DNA of 64,000 nt from Streptomyces sp. NBC_01260 (GCF_036226405.1 NZ_CP108464.1:3534001-3598000), one strand, 5' to 3'; numbered from the stretch's first letter, positions 7,251-15,738 are shown. Notes: a model not told the origin generated them from the letters alone. Made by a program: numbers and translations.

Positions 7251-8337
7251 CGTTCGCGGAACCGGCAACGCCACCGCCGCCGTACTCGAGGAAGCGATGC
7301 ACCAGCGGATCGACGGCATCGTCGCCGCCGACCCGGCCGTCTTCAACGGACTGCCGCCCACCGTGCGCAAGATCCTGCTCTTCCCCGACGGCCTCGACGC
7401 CGTCCCCGCCGACCTCGGCGCCACCGACGTGGTCATCGTCCCCGGCGGCCGGGACGCCCGGTCGGAGCTGATGGCCGCGCACCCCGGCGTGGAGTTCGGC
7501 CGGTACGTCGAGATCGTGGACGCCGACACCCTGGAGGACGCCTGCCTGGCGGCCCGCCTAGAGCCGTGGAGCATCCTCGACTTCCGCGACCCGACCAAGA
7601 TCCCGCTGGAGATCGTGATCGCGGCGGCGACCGGCTCGCCCGGCTCGATCATCACGACCGCGTCCAACACCGAGGAGGCCGAGATCATCTACGGCGTGCT
7701 CGAACTCGGCTCGGACGGGGTGCTGATGCGGGCCGACACCGTCGGCAACGCGACCGCCCTGCGTACCGCGGCCACCTCCCGCAGCGGTGAGATCCCGCTG
7801 GTGGAGCTGACCGTCGTCAAGGCCACCCACATCGGCATGGGCGAGCGGGCCTGCGTCGACACGACGACTCACTTCCGCAAGGACGAGGGCATCCTCGTCG
7901 GCAGCCACTCCAAGGGCATGGTCCTGTGCGTCAGCGAGACCCACCCGCTGCCGTACATGCCGACCCGCCCCTTCCGGGTCAACGCCGGCGCCCTGCACTC
8001 GTACACCGTCTCGGAGAACGGCCGCACCAACTACCTGAGTGAACTGCACTCCGGGAGCACGGTCCTGGCCGTCGACGTCAAGGGCCGGACCCGTCCGGTC
8101 AGCGTCGGCCGGGTGAAGATAGAGACCCGGCCGCTGATCTCCATCGACGCGGTGGCCCCGGGCGGCCAGCCGGTCAACCTGATCCTCCAGGACGACTGGC
8201 ACGTGCGGGTGCTGGGTCCGGGCGCCGCGGTCCTCAACTCCACCGAGCTGAAGCCGGGCGACACGATCCTCGGCCACCTGCCGACGGCGGACCGCCATGT
8301 CGGCTACCCGATCGACGAGTTCTGCCTGGAGAAGTAG
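7222..8337 (+). CDS. GriH-type 3-amino-4-hydroxybenzoate synthase (DHQ synthase II family)
   Basis: 371 residues, family length. It starts at ATG 7222 after ACAGGAGG, inside the 3' end of the aldolase gene, which implies translational coupling. WSILDFRDPTKIPLEIVIAA and the SNTEEAEIIYGVLELGSDGV segment are typical of 3-dehydroquinate synthase II proteins. Paired with a GriI-like aldolase, this family cyclises the C7N chain to 3-amino-4-hydroxybenzoate, the starter used for grixazone, manumycin-type and benzoxazole metabolites. It is the last gene of the rightward operon and is followed by a strong terminator hairpin. Confidence 0.88.
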   Translation: MTDAKLCWLDVRGTGNATAAVLEEAMHQRIDGIVAADPAVFNGLPPTVRKILLFPDGLDAVPADLGATDVVIVPGGRDARSELMAAHPGVEFGRYVEIVDADTLEDACLAARLEPWSILDFRDPTKIPLEIVIAAATGSPGSIITTASNTEEAEIIYGVLELGSDGVLMRADTVGNATALRTAATSRSGEIPLVELTVVKATHIGMGERACVDTTTHFRKDEGILVGSHSKGMVLCVSETHPLPYMPTRPFRVNAGALHSYTVSENGRTNYLSELHSGSTVLAVDVKGRTRPVSVGRVKIETRPLISIDAVAPGGQPVNLILQDDWHVRVLGPGAAVLNSTELKPGDTILGHLPTADRHVGYPIDEFCLEK

Positions 8338-8393
8338 TCCGGCGCGGGCCCACCCGCGTAGCACCATCCGTACGATCCGCATCACCTCGCCAC

Positions 8394-8418
8394 GCCCCGG
8401 CACCTCTTGTGCCGGGGC
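8394..8418. terminator. Bidirectional terminator
   Basis: Perfect 10-bp stem, GCCCCGGCAC / GTGCCGGGGC, with loop CTCTT, between the convergent GriH-like gene and the response-regulator gene. Confidence 0.8.
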
Positions 8419-8453
8419 CGACGCGGGTGTCCGGACGCTGCCCAGGGGGCCGC

Positions 8454-9059
8454 TCACAGCAGCCCGTGCTCGATCGCGATACGGGCCGCGTCGAACCGGT
8501 TGCGGCCACCCAGCTTCTTGATCGCGGCCGAGGTCAGATTGCGTACGGTCCCGCCCGCCAGGAACAGCTCCCCCGCGATCTCCTTGACGGTCGCCCCGCC
8601 GGCGGTGAGCCGCAGCACGTCCACCTCGCGCACACTCAGCGAGGCATCACCCACGGCCACTGTCCGCAGCAGCGAGGGATCGACCGTCAGACAGCCCCCC
8701 GCCACCCCCATCAGCGTCGTGATCAGCTGCGGCAGCCGCGCGTTCTTCGGTACGACGCCCAGCGCCCCGGCCGCGACCGCCCGGTCCACCACCGACTGCG
8801 TCGCCGCGCCCACCATCAGCACGACACCGCACCTGAGGTGCTGGGTGCGCACATCGGCGGCGGCCCGCAGGGCCTTGCCGCCCATGGTGGACTCACCGAG
8901 CAACAGCACGGTCGGCCGGTGCCGTTCGACGGCGGGAAGCACCGACTCGTAGGACGTGGCGAGCCCCACGACCTCCAGTCCGTCGGCACTGTTCAGGGTC
9001 TCGGCGAAGGCTTCCAGGACGAGTTGGTGGTCGCCGGCGACGACGATTCGTACGGACAT
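8454..9059 (-). CDS. NarL-like response regulator with degenerate receiver
   Basis: 201 residues: a receiver-like domain (1-125) and a LuxR-type helix-turn-helix (about 140-200, LSVREVDVLRL to KEIAGELFLAGGTVRNLTS). In ordinary NarL/FixJ receivers an acidic DDH cluster and a phosphoacceptor Asp in VLMD are expected. Here they read AGDHQ and VLLLGES, so the phosphoacceptor appears absent, which points to phosphorylation-independent control or ligand binding. The start is ATG 9059. It lies at the right side of the aminohydroxybenzoate/peptide locus, 46 bases downstream of the truncated SDR on the same strand, with no histidine kinase nearby. A pathway regulator role is inferred. Confidence 0.8.
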   Translation of the reverse strand: MSVRIVVAGDHQLVLEAFAETLNSADGLEVVGLATSYESVLPAVERHRPTVLLLGESTMGGKALRAAADVRTQHLRCGVVLMVGAATQSVVDRAVAAGALGVVPKNARLPQLITTLMGVAGGCLTVDPSLLRTVAVGDASLSVREVDVLRLTAGGATVKEIAGELFLAGGTVRNLTSAAIKKLGGRNRFDAARIAIEHGLL

Positions 9060-9105
9060 GTGATCAACCCCCGTATGGTTGACGGATCCGCTGAGCGGCG
9101 AATCC

Positions 9106-9612
9106 TCAGCAGGATTGCGGTCTGCGGTGCAGCAACTGGTCCACGAGCCCGTGGGCCGCCTCCTCATGGCCTTCGGTGCAGTCGGCCATGTCGATCTCGA
9201 TGTGCCGTGCGCCGGGCGGCAGCGCGGCGGCGACCGTCGCCGACATGGTGCGGTAGGCCGCCGTCCGCTCCCCGGTGCAGGGGGCCGCGGGGATCACCAC
9301 CACGCAGACGGCGACGGAACCCAGGTCCGCGGCGATCTGGGCGGGCAGCGTGCGGAAGGTGTCGGCCCGTTCGATGTCGGCCCGGTAGGGCAGGGCAACC
9401 ATCCCGATCTCGGCCAACTCCTTGCAGAGGAAGGCCGCGTTGGTGGCCGCGTCGTCGCCACGTCCCCGGTGCTCCGCCCCGACCACCGCGACCTTCGCGC
9501 CGGCGGCACAGAGCCGGATGGTGATGATCCGGCCAATTCCGGTGGTGGCGTCGACGACGAGAACGACACGGCCTTCGAGGGCTTCAGGCGCGTAACTCTC
9601 TGCATGGGACAC
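9106..9612 (-). CDS. Truncated short-chain dehydrogenase-like Rossmann protein
   Basis: 168 residues from GTG 9612, chosen because AGGAG lies 5 bases upstream. GRVVLVVDATTGIGR resembles the SDR cofactor-binding loop (TGxxxGIG), but the protein ends before the usual YxxxK catalytic pair and is about 80 residues shorter than a normal SDR. It may bind NAD(P) without catalysis, or be a remnant. It is read leftward together with the pseudo-receiver gene and shares an upstream region, holding a palindrome, with the TrmB/LuxR regulator. Function not known. Confidence 0.65.
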   Translation of the reverse strand: MSHAESYAPEALEGRVVLVVDATTGIGRIITIRLCAAGAKVAVVGAEHRGRGDDAATNAAFLCKELAEIGMVALPYRADIERADTFRTLPAQIAADLGSVAVCVVVIPAAPCTGERTAAYRTMSATVAAALPPGARHIEIDMADCTEGHEEAAHGLVDQLLHRRPQSC

Positions 9613-9700
9613 CGCGGCTCCTGAGCAGTTAATGTGTTGAACGTGTGAACTGGTGAGCCAGGGGAGTTGCGTGGTGCGCGACGCGACCTGCGTCGACTGC

Positions 9701-9722
9701 CACGTGCCTGACTCGGCACGTG
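9701..9722. promoter_or_regulatory. Palindromic operator candidate in divergent promoter
   Basis: CACGTGCC-TGACTC-GGCACGTG, perfect 8-bp arms with a 6-bp spacer, 35 bases before the TrmB/LuxR regulator start and 89 bases before the SDR-like start. Position and symmetry suggest a binding site for one of the two flanking regulators. Confidence 0.55.
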
Positions 9723-9756
9723 CGCACGAGTCGGCCGCGATCCGGGGGAGACACAC

Positions 9757-10746
9757 GTGGACGAGGTTTCGTCGCTCGATCAGGAGACGCTCGCGGTCTA
9801 CCGCGCGATCCTTTTCCACAAGGAACACGATCCGCTCAAACTCGCCCAGCTGCTCGACATGGATACCGGTGGAGTGGAGGAGGCCCTGGGACGGCTCTCG
9901 CAGCTGTCCCTGCTCGCACCGTCCCGTGACTCACCCGGAACCCTGCGCGCGGTCAACCCGTCACTCGGCCTGAAGGTCCTGCTCCAGCGGGAACAGGACG
10001 AACTGGCCGCGCGCCAGCAGCGCATCGAACAGAACCGCGCGGCGCTGGCCGCCCTCGCCGCCGAGTACACGGCCTCCGGCCGCTCCTCCTCCGACCGGAC
10101 CGAACAGCTCGACAACGTCGACGACATACGGATCAGGCTGGAGGCCCTCGCCGAGTCCTGCCAGCGCGAGTCCCTGGCCTTCCACCCCGTGGGCGGGCTG
10201 ACCGAGGAGTCGATCGAGGCGGGCCGGCCGCTGAACGAGCGGGCACTCGCCCGCGGGGTCCGGTTCCGTTCGATCTACCTCGACAGCGTCGCCAACGACC
10301 GGGTGACCAAGGCGCACGCCCAGTGGATGGCGGAACGGGACAGCGAGATCCGTACCTCACCCACCCTGCCGATGCGGCTGCTCATCGTCGACACGACCGC
10401 CGCCGTCGTCGCCGGCCTGCCCGGTCAGGCGGGCCCCTCCGCGCTGCTGTTCAGCAGTCAGCCGGTGGTGCTCGCCATGCGGGCCCTGTTCGAGGCGTAC
10501 TGGGAACACGCGGCCCCCCTGCACGGCCCCGGACATCCGGGCGAGGCCCTGGCCTGCGGGCTCACTCCGCAGGAGCGCAAGCTCCTCCAGCTCCTGTCCA
10601 GCGGTCTCACCGACGACGCGGTGGCCCGTGCGCTGGGCATCGGGGTCCGCACCGAGCGGCGCATCATGGCCGAGCTGATGGAGCGGCTCGGCGCGTCCAG
10701 CCGGTTCGAGGCCGGGGTGCAGGCGACGCGTCGGCAGTGGATCTGA
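9757..10746 (+). CDS. TrmB/LuxR-family transcriptional regulator
   Basis: 329 residues. An N-terminal winged-helix TrmB-like domain (about 1-70, LAVYRAILFHKEHDPLKLAQLLDMD) is followed by a coiled-coil stretch rich in Glu/Gln/Arg (about 75-105), a middle region, and a C-terminal LuxR-type helix-turn-helix (about 268-325, LTPQERKLLQLLSSGLTDDAVARALGIG). This architecture is common among regulators inside actinobacterial RiPP and other secondary-metabolite clusters. The start at GTG 9757 follows GGGGGAGA. It is divergent from the SDR-like and pseudo-receiver genes across a palindrome, and is the likely pathway regulator of the locus. Confidence 0.82.
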   Translation: MDEVSSLDQETLAVYRAILFHKEHDPLKLAQLLDMDTGGVEEALGRLSQLSLLAPSRDSPGTLRAVNPSLGLKVLLQREQDELAARQQRIEQNRAALAALAAEYTASGRSSSDRTEQLDNVDDIRIRLEALAESCQRESLAFHPVGGLTEESIEAGRPLNERALARGVRFRSIYLDSVANDRVTKAHAQWMAERDSEIRTSPTLPMRLLIVDTTAAVVAGLPGQAGPSALLFSSQPVVLAMRALFEAYWEHAAPLHGPGHPGEALACGLTPQERKLLQLLSSGLTDDAVARALGIGVRTERRIMAELMERLGASSRFEAGVQATRRQWI

Positions 10747-10777
10747 CGCGCGGCGCCCGCCGTGCCACCGGCCCGCT

Positions 10778-11056
10778 TCACGAGGAGGCCGGCGCCACCG
10801 GCCACACGAAGTCGCCCGGCATCCGCTGGCCGCCCGATCCGTCCCCCGGCGCGACCGGCCAGACGAAGTCGTCCGGCGTACGCGGGTTGCCACCCGGAGC
10901 CGTCGGCCACACGAAGTCGAGGGTGCCGTGCTGCGTCGCCGCCACGCCCACCCCTGCGGCCTGAGCGGGAGCCGCCCAGACGAGGGCGCCCAGCACTCCG
11001 GCGGCCAGGGTGGTGACGACGGCGGTACAGCGGGTGGCACGGGTGGCTCGGGACAT
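10778..11056 (-). CDS. Secreted small protein with three DFVWP repeats
   Basis: 92 residues from ATG 11056 (GGAG 7 bases upstream). A Sec-type signal peptide ends at APAQA (cleavage after residue 33), leaving a mature chain of about 59 residues. It carries three copies of DFVWP(T/V)AP, at about 47, 63 and 82, spaced 16 and 19 residues apart by Gly/Pro-rich linkers. I do not recognise a family. Repeated short motifs behind an export signal fit a structural surface peptide, a binding-repeat protein or a multicopy propeptide. It lies convergent with and 31 bases from the TrmB/LuxR gene, at the edge of the biosynthetic locus, but a link to it is only positional. Confidence 0.75.
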   Translation of the reverse strand: MSRATRATRCTAVVTTLAAGVLGALVWAAPAQAAGVGVAATQHGTLDFVWPTAPGGNPRTPDDFVWPVAPGDGSGGQRMPGDFVWPVAPASS

Positions 11057-11334
11057 GGCTGGTCTCCATTCCAGGCGCGACGATGACCGGATCGGCAGTG
11101 CGTTCGGAGCCAGTGGTGCTCGGTAGCTCCCCCGGACCGGTTCGCGATTTCCGCGTTCCGGCCGCTGAGATGAGATAACCACCGGCACCGCCCGGCTGTC
11201 CGCCTCCTGCGAGGCCAGGAAGCTGCCTGGCAGGGAGTTGCCCAGCCGCGGACCACGCTCGTGACCGCCTCCCTCCAGCAACACCCCTTAGGCTGTTCCC
11301 CTTTGCGCGCCGCTGAGCCGAGGGAGACACCACC

Positions 11335-12312
11335 GTGGAACGCCGCCCGGACGAGAAGTACCCGCCGATCGAGCCGTACGAGCAGGGGATGCTCGATGTC
11401 GGCGAAGGCAACCTCGTGTACTGGGAGGCGTGCGGCAACCCGGCCGGCAAACCCGCCGTCGTCGTGCACGGCGGACCGGGCTCGGGGTGCGCGGAGCGGC
11501 CCCGGCAGTACTTCGACCCGGAACGCTACCGCGTGATCCTCTTCGACCAGCGGGGCTGCGGCCGCTCCACCCCGCACGCGAGCGACCCGGCCGCCGACAT
11601 GCGGTTCAACACGACGGACCGGCTGATCGCCGACATGGAGCGGCTGCGCGTCCGGCTGGGCATCGACAAGTGGCTGCTCTACGGGGGTTCCTGGGGCTCG
11701 ACGCTGATCCTCGCGTACGCCGAGCAGTACCCGGAGCGGGTCAGCGAGATCGTGATCCCGGCCGTGACCACGACCCGCCGCTCCGAGATCGACTGGCTGT
11801 ACCGGGTCGCGGGGCGGATCTTCCCCGAGGCATGGGACCGGTTCCGGGCCGGGGTCCCGGAGGCCGCGAGCGACGCGACCCCCGACGTGCTCGCCGCGTA
11901 CGCCCGGCGGACGGAGAGCCCCGACCCGGAGGTGCGGGCGCGGGCGACGGCCGACTGGTGCGCCTGGGAGGACGCGGTGCTCTCCCAGGAGGCGTACACC
12001 GGACCGCCGCCGTACAGCGGCCGGCCCGCACGCGCGCAGCAGGCACTGGTGCGGATCTGCGCGCACTACTTCTCCCACGGCGCCTGGCTGGAGGAGGGGC
12101 AGCTGATCCGGGACGCCGGGCGGCTGGCGGGAATCCCGGGCGTGCTGGTGCACGGGCGGTTCGACCTGGGCGGCCCGCTGGGCACCGCGTGGGAGCTGGC
12201 GAAGGCGTGGCCGGACGCGGAACTGACCGTGATCGACGACGCGGGCCATCTCGGCGGGGCGGCGACGAGCCGGGCGGTGCTGGCGGCGCTGGACCGGTTC
12301 GCGGACCGATAG
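11335..12312 (+). CDS. pip: Proline iminopeptidase
   Basis: 325-residue alpha/beta hydrolase. HGGPGSGC (oxyanion hole region), FDQRGCGRSTPH and the nucleophile elbow GGSWGS (Ser near 121) are the hallmarks of prolyl aminopeptidases, which release N-terminal proline from peptides in the cytoplasm. The catalytic Asp and His lie in HGRFDLGGP and DAGHLGG near the C-terminus. It begins at GTG 11335 after GAGGGAGA. It is a single gene, with a 275-base gap on its right in which I see no gene. Confidence 0.9.
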   Translation: MERRPDEKYPPIEPYEQGMLDVGEGNLVYWEACGNPAGKPAVVVHGGPGSGCAERPRQYFDPERYRVILFDQRGCGRSTPHASDPAADMRFNTTDRLIADMERLRVRLGIDKWLLYGGSWGSTLILAYAEQYPERVSEIVIPAVTTTRRSEIDWLYRVAGRIFPEAWDRFRAGVPEAASDATPDVLAAYARRTESPDPEVRARATADWCAWEDAVLSQEAYTGPPPYSGRPARAQQALVRICAHYFSHGAWLEEGQLIRDAGRLAGIPGVLVHGRFDLGGPLGTAWELAKAWPDAELTVIDDAGHLGGAATSRAVLAALDRFADR

Positions 12313-12587
12313 CGGGCCCGCCGCGCCCGTCCACCCGGCGCCGAGCGGGCCCCCCACCGCCCCGCCCGAACGGCTGCACGTCGCCCAGCGGGGTCCTCGC
12401 GGGCTCGCCTACGGGACCCCGCTCCGGTCCGGCGGCGACACTGCCGGTCGCCTGCGGCATCTGGCTCCTCACCGCACTGGCCCTGGGCCGGCTCCCGGCA
12501 CCCGCGGCGCCGCGGACCGGGTGAGACCGCCGCGCCGCGGAGATCCGCCCTTGCTTCGAGCGGACTCCAAGGCGTTGGCTTGGCCTC

Positions 12588-13583
12588 ATGAAGTACACGC
12601 AGCTCGGACGCACCGGACTCAAAGTCAGCCGCCTCGTGCTGGGGACGATGAACTTCGGCCCCCAGACCAACGAGAGCGACAGCCACGCCCTCATGGACGC
12701 CGCCCTGGACGCGGGTGTCAATTTCTTCGACACCGCGAACGTCTACGGCTGGGGCGAGAACAAGGGCCGTACCGAGGAGATCCTCGGCACCTGGTTCGCC
12801 CAGGGAGGCGACCGCCGCGACAAGGTCGTCCTCGCCACCAAGGTCTACGGCAACATGGCCGCCGACGGCGAGGCCTGGCCCAACCACGACAAACTGTCCG
12901 CGCTCAACATCCGCCGGGCCGTGGACGCCAGCCTGAAGCGGCTGCAGACGGACCACATCGACCTCTACCAGTTCCACCACGTCGACCGGTCCACCCCGGT
13001 CGAGGAGATCTGGCAGGCCATCGACGTACTGATCCAGCAGGGCAAGATCCTCTACGCGGGCTCCTCCAACTTCGCCGGATACAAGATCGCCCAGGCCAAT
13101 GAGGTCGCCAAACAACGCGGCAGCTACGGACTGGTCAGCGAGCAGTGCATCTACAACCTGATGGAGCGGGGGGCCGAGATGGAGGTCATCCCGGCCGCCC
13201 GCGAGTACGGCCTCGGAGTCATCCCGTGGTCGCCGCTGCACGGCGGGCTGCTCGGCGGCGCGCTCCGCAAGGAGCGCGAGGGCGGCGGCGCCCGGTCCAC
13301 CTCGGGCCGCTCCGGCGAGGCGCTCGCCGACCCGAAGGTGCGAGCGCAGATCCAGGCGTACGAGGACCTGCTGGAGAAGCACGGTCTGGAGCCCGGCGAG
13401 GCCGGTCTGGCCTGGCTGCTGACCCGGCCCGGCGTCACCGGCCCGATCTCCGGTCCGCGGACGCGCGAGCAGCTCGACTCCGCGCTGCGCGCGGTGGAGC
13501 TGGAACTGTCGGACGAGGTACTGACGGCCCTGGACGGGATCTTCCCCGGTCCGGGCCCGTCGCCGGAGAACTTCGCCTGGTAG
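12588..13583 (+). CDS. Aldo/keto reductase
   Basis: 331 residues, full family length. The catalytic tetrad is visible: Asp and Tyr in FFDTANVYGWGENKG, Lys in VVLATKVYG and His in LYQFHHVD. NADPH-binding features near the C-terminus include GPISGPRTREQLD. It resembles the YajO/Tas-like subgroup of broad-specificity NADPH-dependent carbonyl reductases; the physiological substrate cannot be told from sequence. It stands as a single gene. Confidence 0.9.
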   Translation: MKYTQLGRTGLKVSRLVLGTMNFGPQTNESDSHALMDAALDAGVNFFDTANVYGWGENKGRTEEILGTWFAQGGDRRDKVVLATKVYGNMAADGEAWPNHDKLSALNIRRAVDASLKRLQTDHIDLYQFHHVDRSTPVEEIWQAIDVLIQQGKILYAGSSNFAGYKIAQANEVAKQRGSYGLVSEQCIYNLMERGAEMEVIPAAREYGLGVIPWSPLHGGLLGGALRKEREGGGARSTSGRSGEALADPKVRAQIQAYEDLLEKHGLEPGEAGLAWLLTRPGVTGPISGPRTREQLDSALRAVELELSDEVLTALDGIFPGPGPSPENFAW

Positions 13584-13619
13584 GAACGGGCCCGCGTGCG
13601 GCCGTCCCCGGCAGACAGA

Positions 13620-13706
13620 TCAGCCGAGGGCGGCCGCCGCTGCGACGACGACGAACATCAGCACGAGCACGGCCGCCATAATGCGGTTTCTGGTCTTGGG
13701 GTCCAC
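13620..13706 (-). CDS. Tiny single-pass membrane protein
   Basis: A 28-residue frame starting at GTG 13706: MDPKTRNRIM followed by a hydrophobic helix (AAVLVLMFVVVAAAAALG) that runs to the C-terminus. A basic N-terminus before one helix predicts an N-in membrane microprotein. No strong ribosome-binding site is visible, so the call rests on the clean composition of the helix and a resemblance to short proteins annotated in other Streptomyces. It converges with the aldo/keto reductase gene. Confidence 0.5.
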   Translation of the reverse strand: MDPKTRNRIMAAVLVLMFVVVAAAAALG

Positions 13707-13867
13707 CCGACGAGCGTAACCGCCCCGCTCACCGTCCCGGCGGCCAGGCCCGCACCACCTCGTACCGGGGCCGCTCCCCGGAGCAGGTCCGGAGAGTCCC
13801 GCCGCACGCGATACGGCCCCGTACCGGGATACCCGGTCGGGGCCGCAATCGTGGGCACCGAGAGCTC

Positions 13868-15202
13868 TCAGGCCGCCGTAGCCAGCTGCTCGCGCGGGAC
13901 GAACCGCACATGCGGGCGGCCCGGACGCAGGTCGACCTGGAGGCGCAGGCCGCCGACGCGGGCCAGCATGAAGCCGACGCCGAGCGCGGCCACCAGCGAG
14001 AACGCGCCGCCGACCGCCATACCGGTCCGGACGCCGTACACATCGCTGATCCAGCCGACGATCGGGGCGCCCACCGGCGTACCGCCGGCGAAGACCATCA
14101 TGTACAGGCTCATCACCCGGCCGCGCATGGCCGGGTCGGCCGCCATCTGGACGCTGGTGTTCGCGCTGATGTTGGTCGTCAGACCGATCATGCCGATCGG
14201 GACGAGCAGGATCGCGAAGATCCAGACGGACGGCGCCATGGAGGCGATGATCTCCAGCAGGCCGAACGCCGTGCCCGCGGCCACCAGCATCCGCAGCCGT
14301 GAGGAGCGGCGGCGGGCGGCGAGGAGGGCGCCCGCGAGGGAACCGGCCGCCATCAGGATGTTGAAGAACGAGTACATCCCGGCACCGCCGTCGAAGACCT
14401 CGTCCGCGAAGGCCGTCAGCCAGATCGGGAAGTTGAAGCCGAACGTGCCGACGAAGCCGACGAGGACGATCGGCCAGATCAGCTCCGGACGGCCGGAGAC
14501 GTAGCGCAGGCCCTCGCGCAGCTGTCCCTTGGCGCGCGGTACGACGACGGCCTTGTGGAGCTCGCTCGTGCGCATCATCATCAGTCCGACGAGCGGGGCG
14601 AGGAACGACAGGCCGTTGAACATGAAGGCCCAGCCGCTGCCGACCGTGGTGATCAGCACACCCGCGACGGCGGGACCGATGAGCCGGGCGGACTGGAAGT
14701 TCGCCGAGTTCAGGCTGACCGCGTTCCGCAGCTGGGCGGGGCCGACCATCTCGGAGACGAACGACTGGCGGGCCGGGTTGTCCACGACCGTGACCATGCC
14801 GAGCAGGAAGGCGATCAGGTAGACGTGCCACACCTGGACCACGCCGGAGAGCGTGAGCACCGCGAGTGCGACACCGCACAGGCCAAGCGCGGCCTGGCTG
14901 AAGAGCAGGAGCTTGCGCTTCGGCAGGCGGTCGGCGATGACGCCGCCGTACAGACCGAAGAGCAGCATGGGGAGGAACTGGAGTGCCGTGGTGATACCGA
15001 CGGCGGCTGCGGACCCGGTGAGGCTCAGGACGAGCCAGTCCTGCGTGATGCGGGACATCCAGGTACCGGTGTTGGAGATCACGGCGCCCGTGGCGAACAG
15101 GCGGTAGTTACGGATCTTCAGCGACGAGAAGGTCCCGCCGGGCTTGCTCTCGTGGGTGGAAGTCGGTGCGGGGGCGGAGTCTGCTCCGGATCCCGTACTC
15201 AA
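13868..15202 (-). CDS. MFS transporter, EntS/MFS_3-like
   Basis: 444 residues with about 12 hydrophobic segments. The TTG at 15202 was chosen because GGAGG lies 9 bases upstream; the frame extends further but overlaps the marR gene with low-complexity Arg/Pro sequence. LKIRNYRLFATGAVISNTGTWMSRITQDWL and LYGGVIADRLPKRKLL (motif A-like loop) mark an exporter of the MFS_3 type. It lies 95 bases behind a marR-family gene on the same strand and is probably its main target; substrates are likely toxic small molecules but are not specified by sequence. Confidence 0.85.
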   Translation of the reverse strand: MSTGSGADSAPAPTSTHESKPGGTFSSLKIRNYRLFATGAVISNTGTWMSRITQDWLVLSLTGSAAAVGITTALQFLPMLLFGLYGGVIADRLPKRKLLLFSQAALGLCGVALAVLTLSGVVQVWHVYLIAFLLGMVTVVDNPARQSFVSEMVGPAQLRNAVSLNSANFQSARLIGPAVAGVLITTVGSGWAFMFNGLSFLAPLVGLMMMRTSELHKAVVVPRAKGQLREGLRYVSGRPELIWPIVLVGFVGTFGFNFPIWLTAFADEVFDGGAGMYSFFNILMAAGSLAGALLAARRRSSRLRMLVAAGTAFGLLEIIASMAPSVWIFAILLVPIGMIGLTTNISANTSVQMAADPAMRGRVMSLYMMVFAGGTPVGAPIVGWISDVYGVRTGMAVGGAFSLVAALGVGFMLARVGGLRLQVDLRPGRPHVRFVPREQLATAA

Positions 15203-15297
15203 AAGGGTTCGCCTCCTCGGGCGTGGACATTGCGCGGGCTGACGGGGATGCGGCGGTGGGGCGGTGCGCCGGCTGTGATCCGGCGCGGCCCGCTCCG

Positions 15298-15738
15298 CTA
15301 CAGGTGGGCGAGCTTCTCCAGCACGGGCGCCGCGTTGCGCAGCGTCTCCCACTCGTCCTCGTCCAGGCCTTCGGCGAGGGTGGTCAGCCAGGCGTTCCGC
15401 TTGGAGCGGCTCTCGGCGAGCATGGCCTCGGCCTGCTCGGTCTGGCTGACCATCTTCTGACGACGGTCATCGGGGTGCGGTTCCAGTCTGACGAGTCCCT
15501 TTGCTTCCAGCAGCGCGACGATGCGGGTCATCGACGGCGGCTGCACATGCTCCTTGCGGGCCAGCTCACCGGGGGTGGCCGAACCGCAACGCGCGAGTGT
15601 GCCGAGCACCGACATCTCGGTGGGGCTCAGCGACTCGTCGACGCGCTGGTGCTTGAGGCGCCGGCCGAGCAGCATGACGGCGGAACGAAGGGAGCTCACG
15701 GCGGCGGCACTGTCGCCGTCGTGGATCAGGTCAGGCAT
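15298..15738 (-). CDS. MarR-family transcriptional regulator
   Basis: 146 residues with the MarR winged helix: LSPTEMSVLGTLARCGSATPGELARKEHVQPPSMTRIVALLEAKGLV, wing DPHPDDRRQKMV-like (HPDDRRQK) and a C-terminal dimer helix. MarR proteins dimerise and usually repress nearby export genes until a small molecule binds; the downstream MFS gene fits. The AT-rich stretch around 15740-15775 just before the start (TTAGCTTAACTCATTA) would suit an autoregulatory promoter-operator. Confidence 0.88.
   Translation of the reverse strand: MPDLIHDGDSAAAVSSLRSAVMLLGRRLKHQRVDESLSPTEMSVLGTLARCGSATPGELARKEHVQPPSMTRIVALLEAKGLVRLEPHPDDRRQKMVSQTEQAEAMLAESRSKRNAWLTTLAEGLDEDEWETLRNAAPVLEKLAHL

Noticed and set aside
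12313..12587. Gene in the gap between pip and the aldo/keto reductase
   Set aside because: Frames here are antisense or Pro/Arg-rich shadows without start signals; treated as non-coding.
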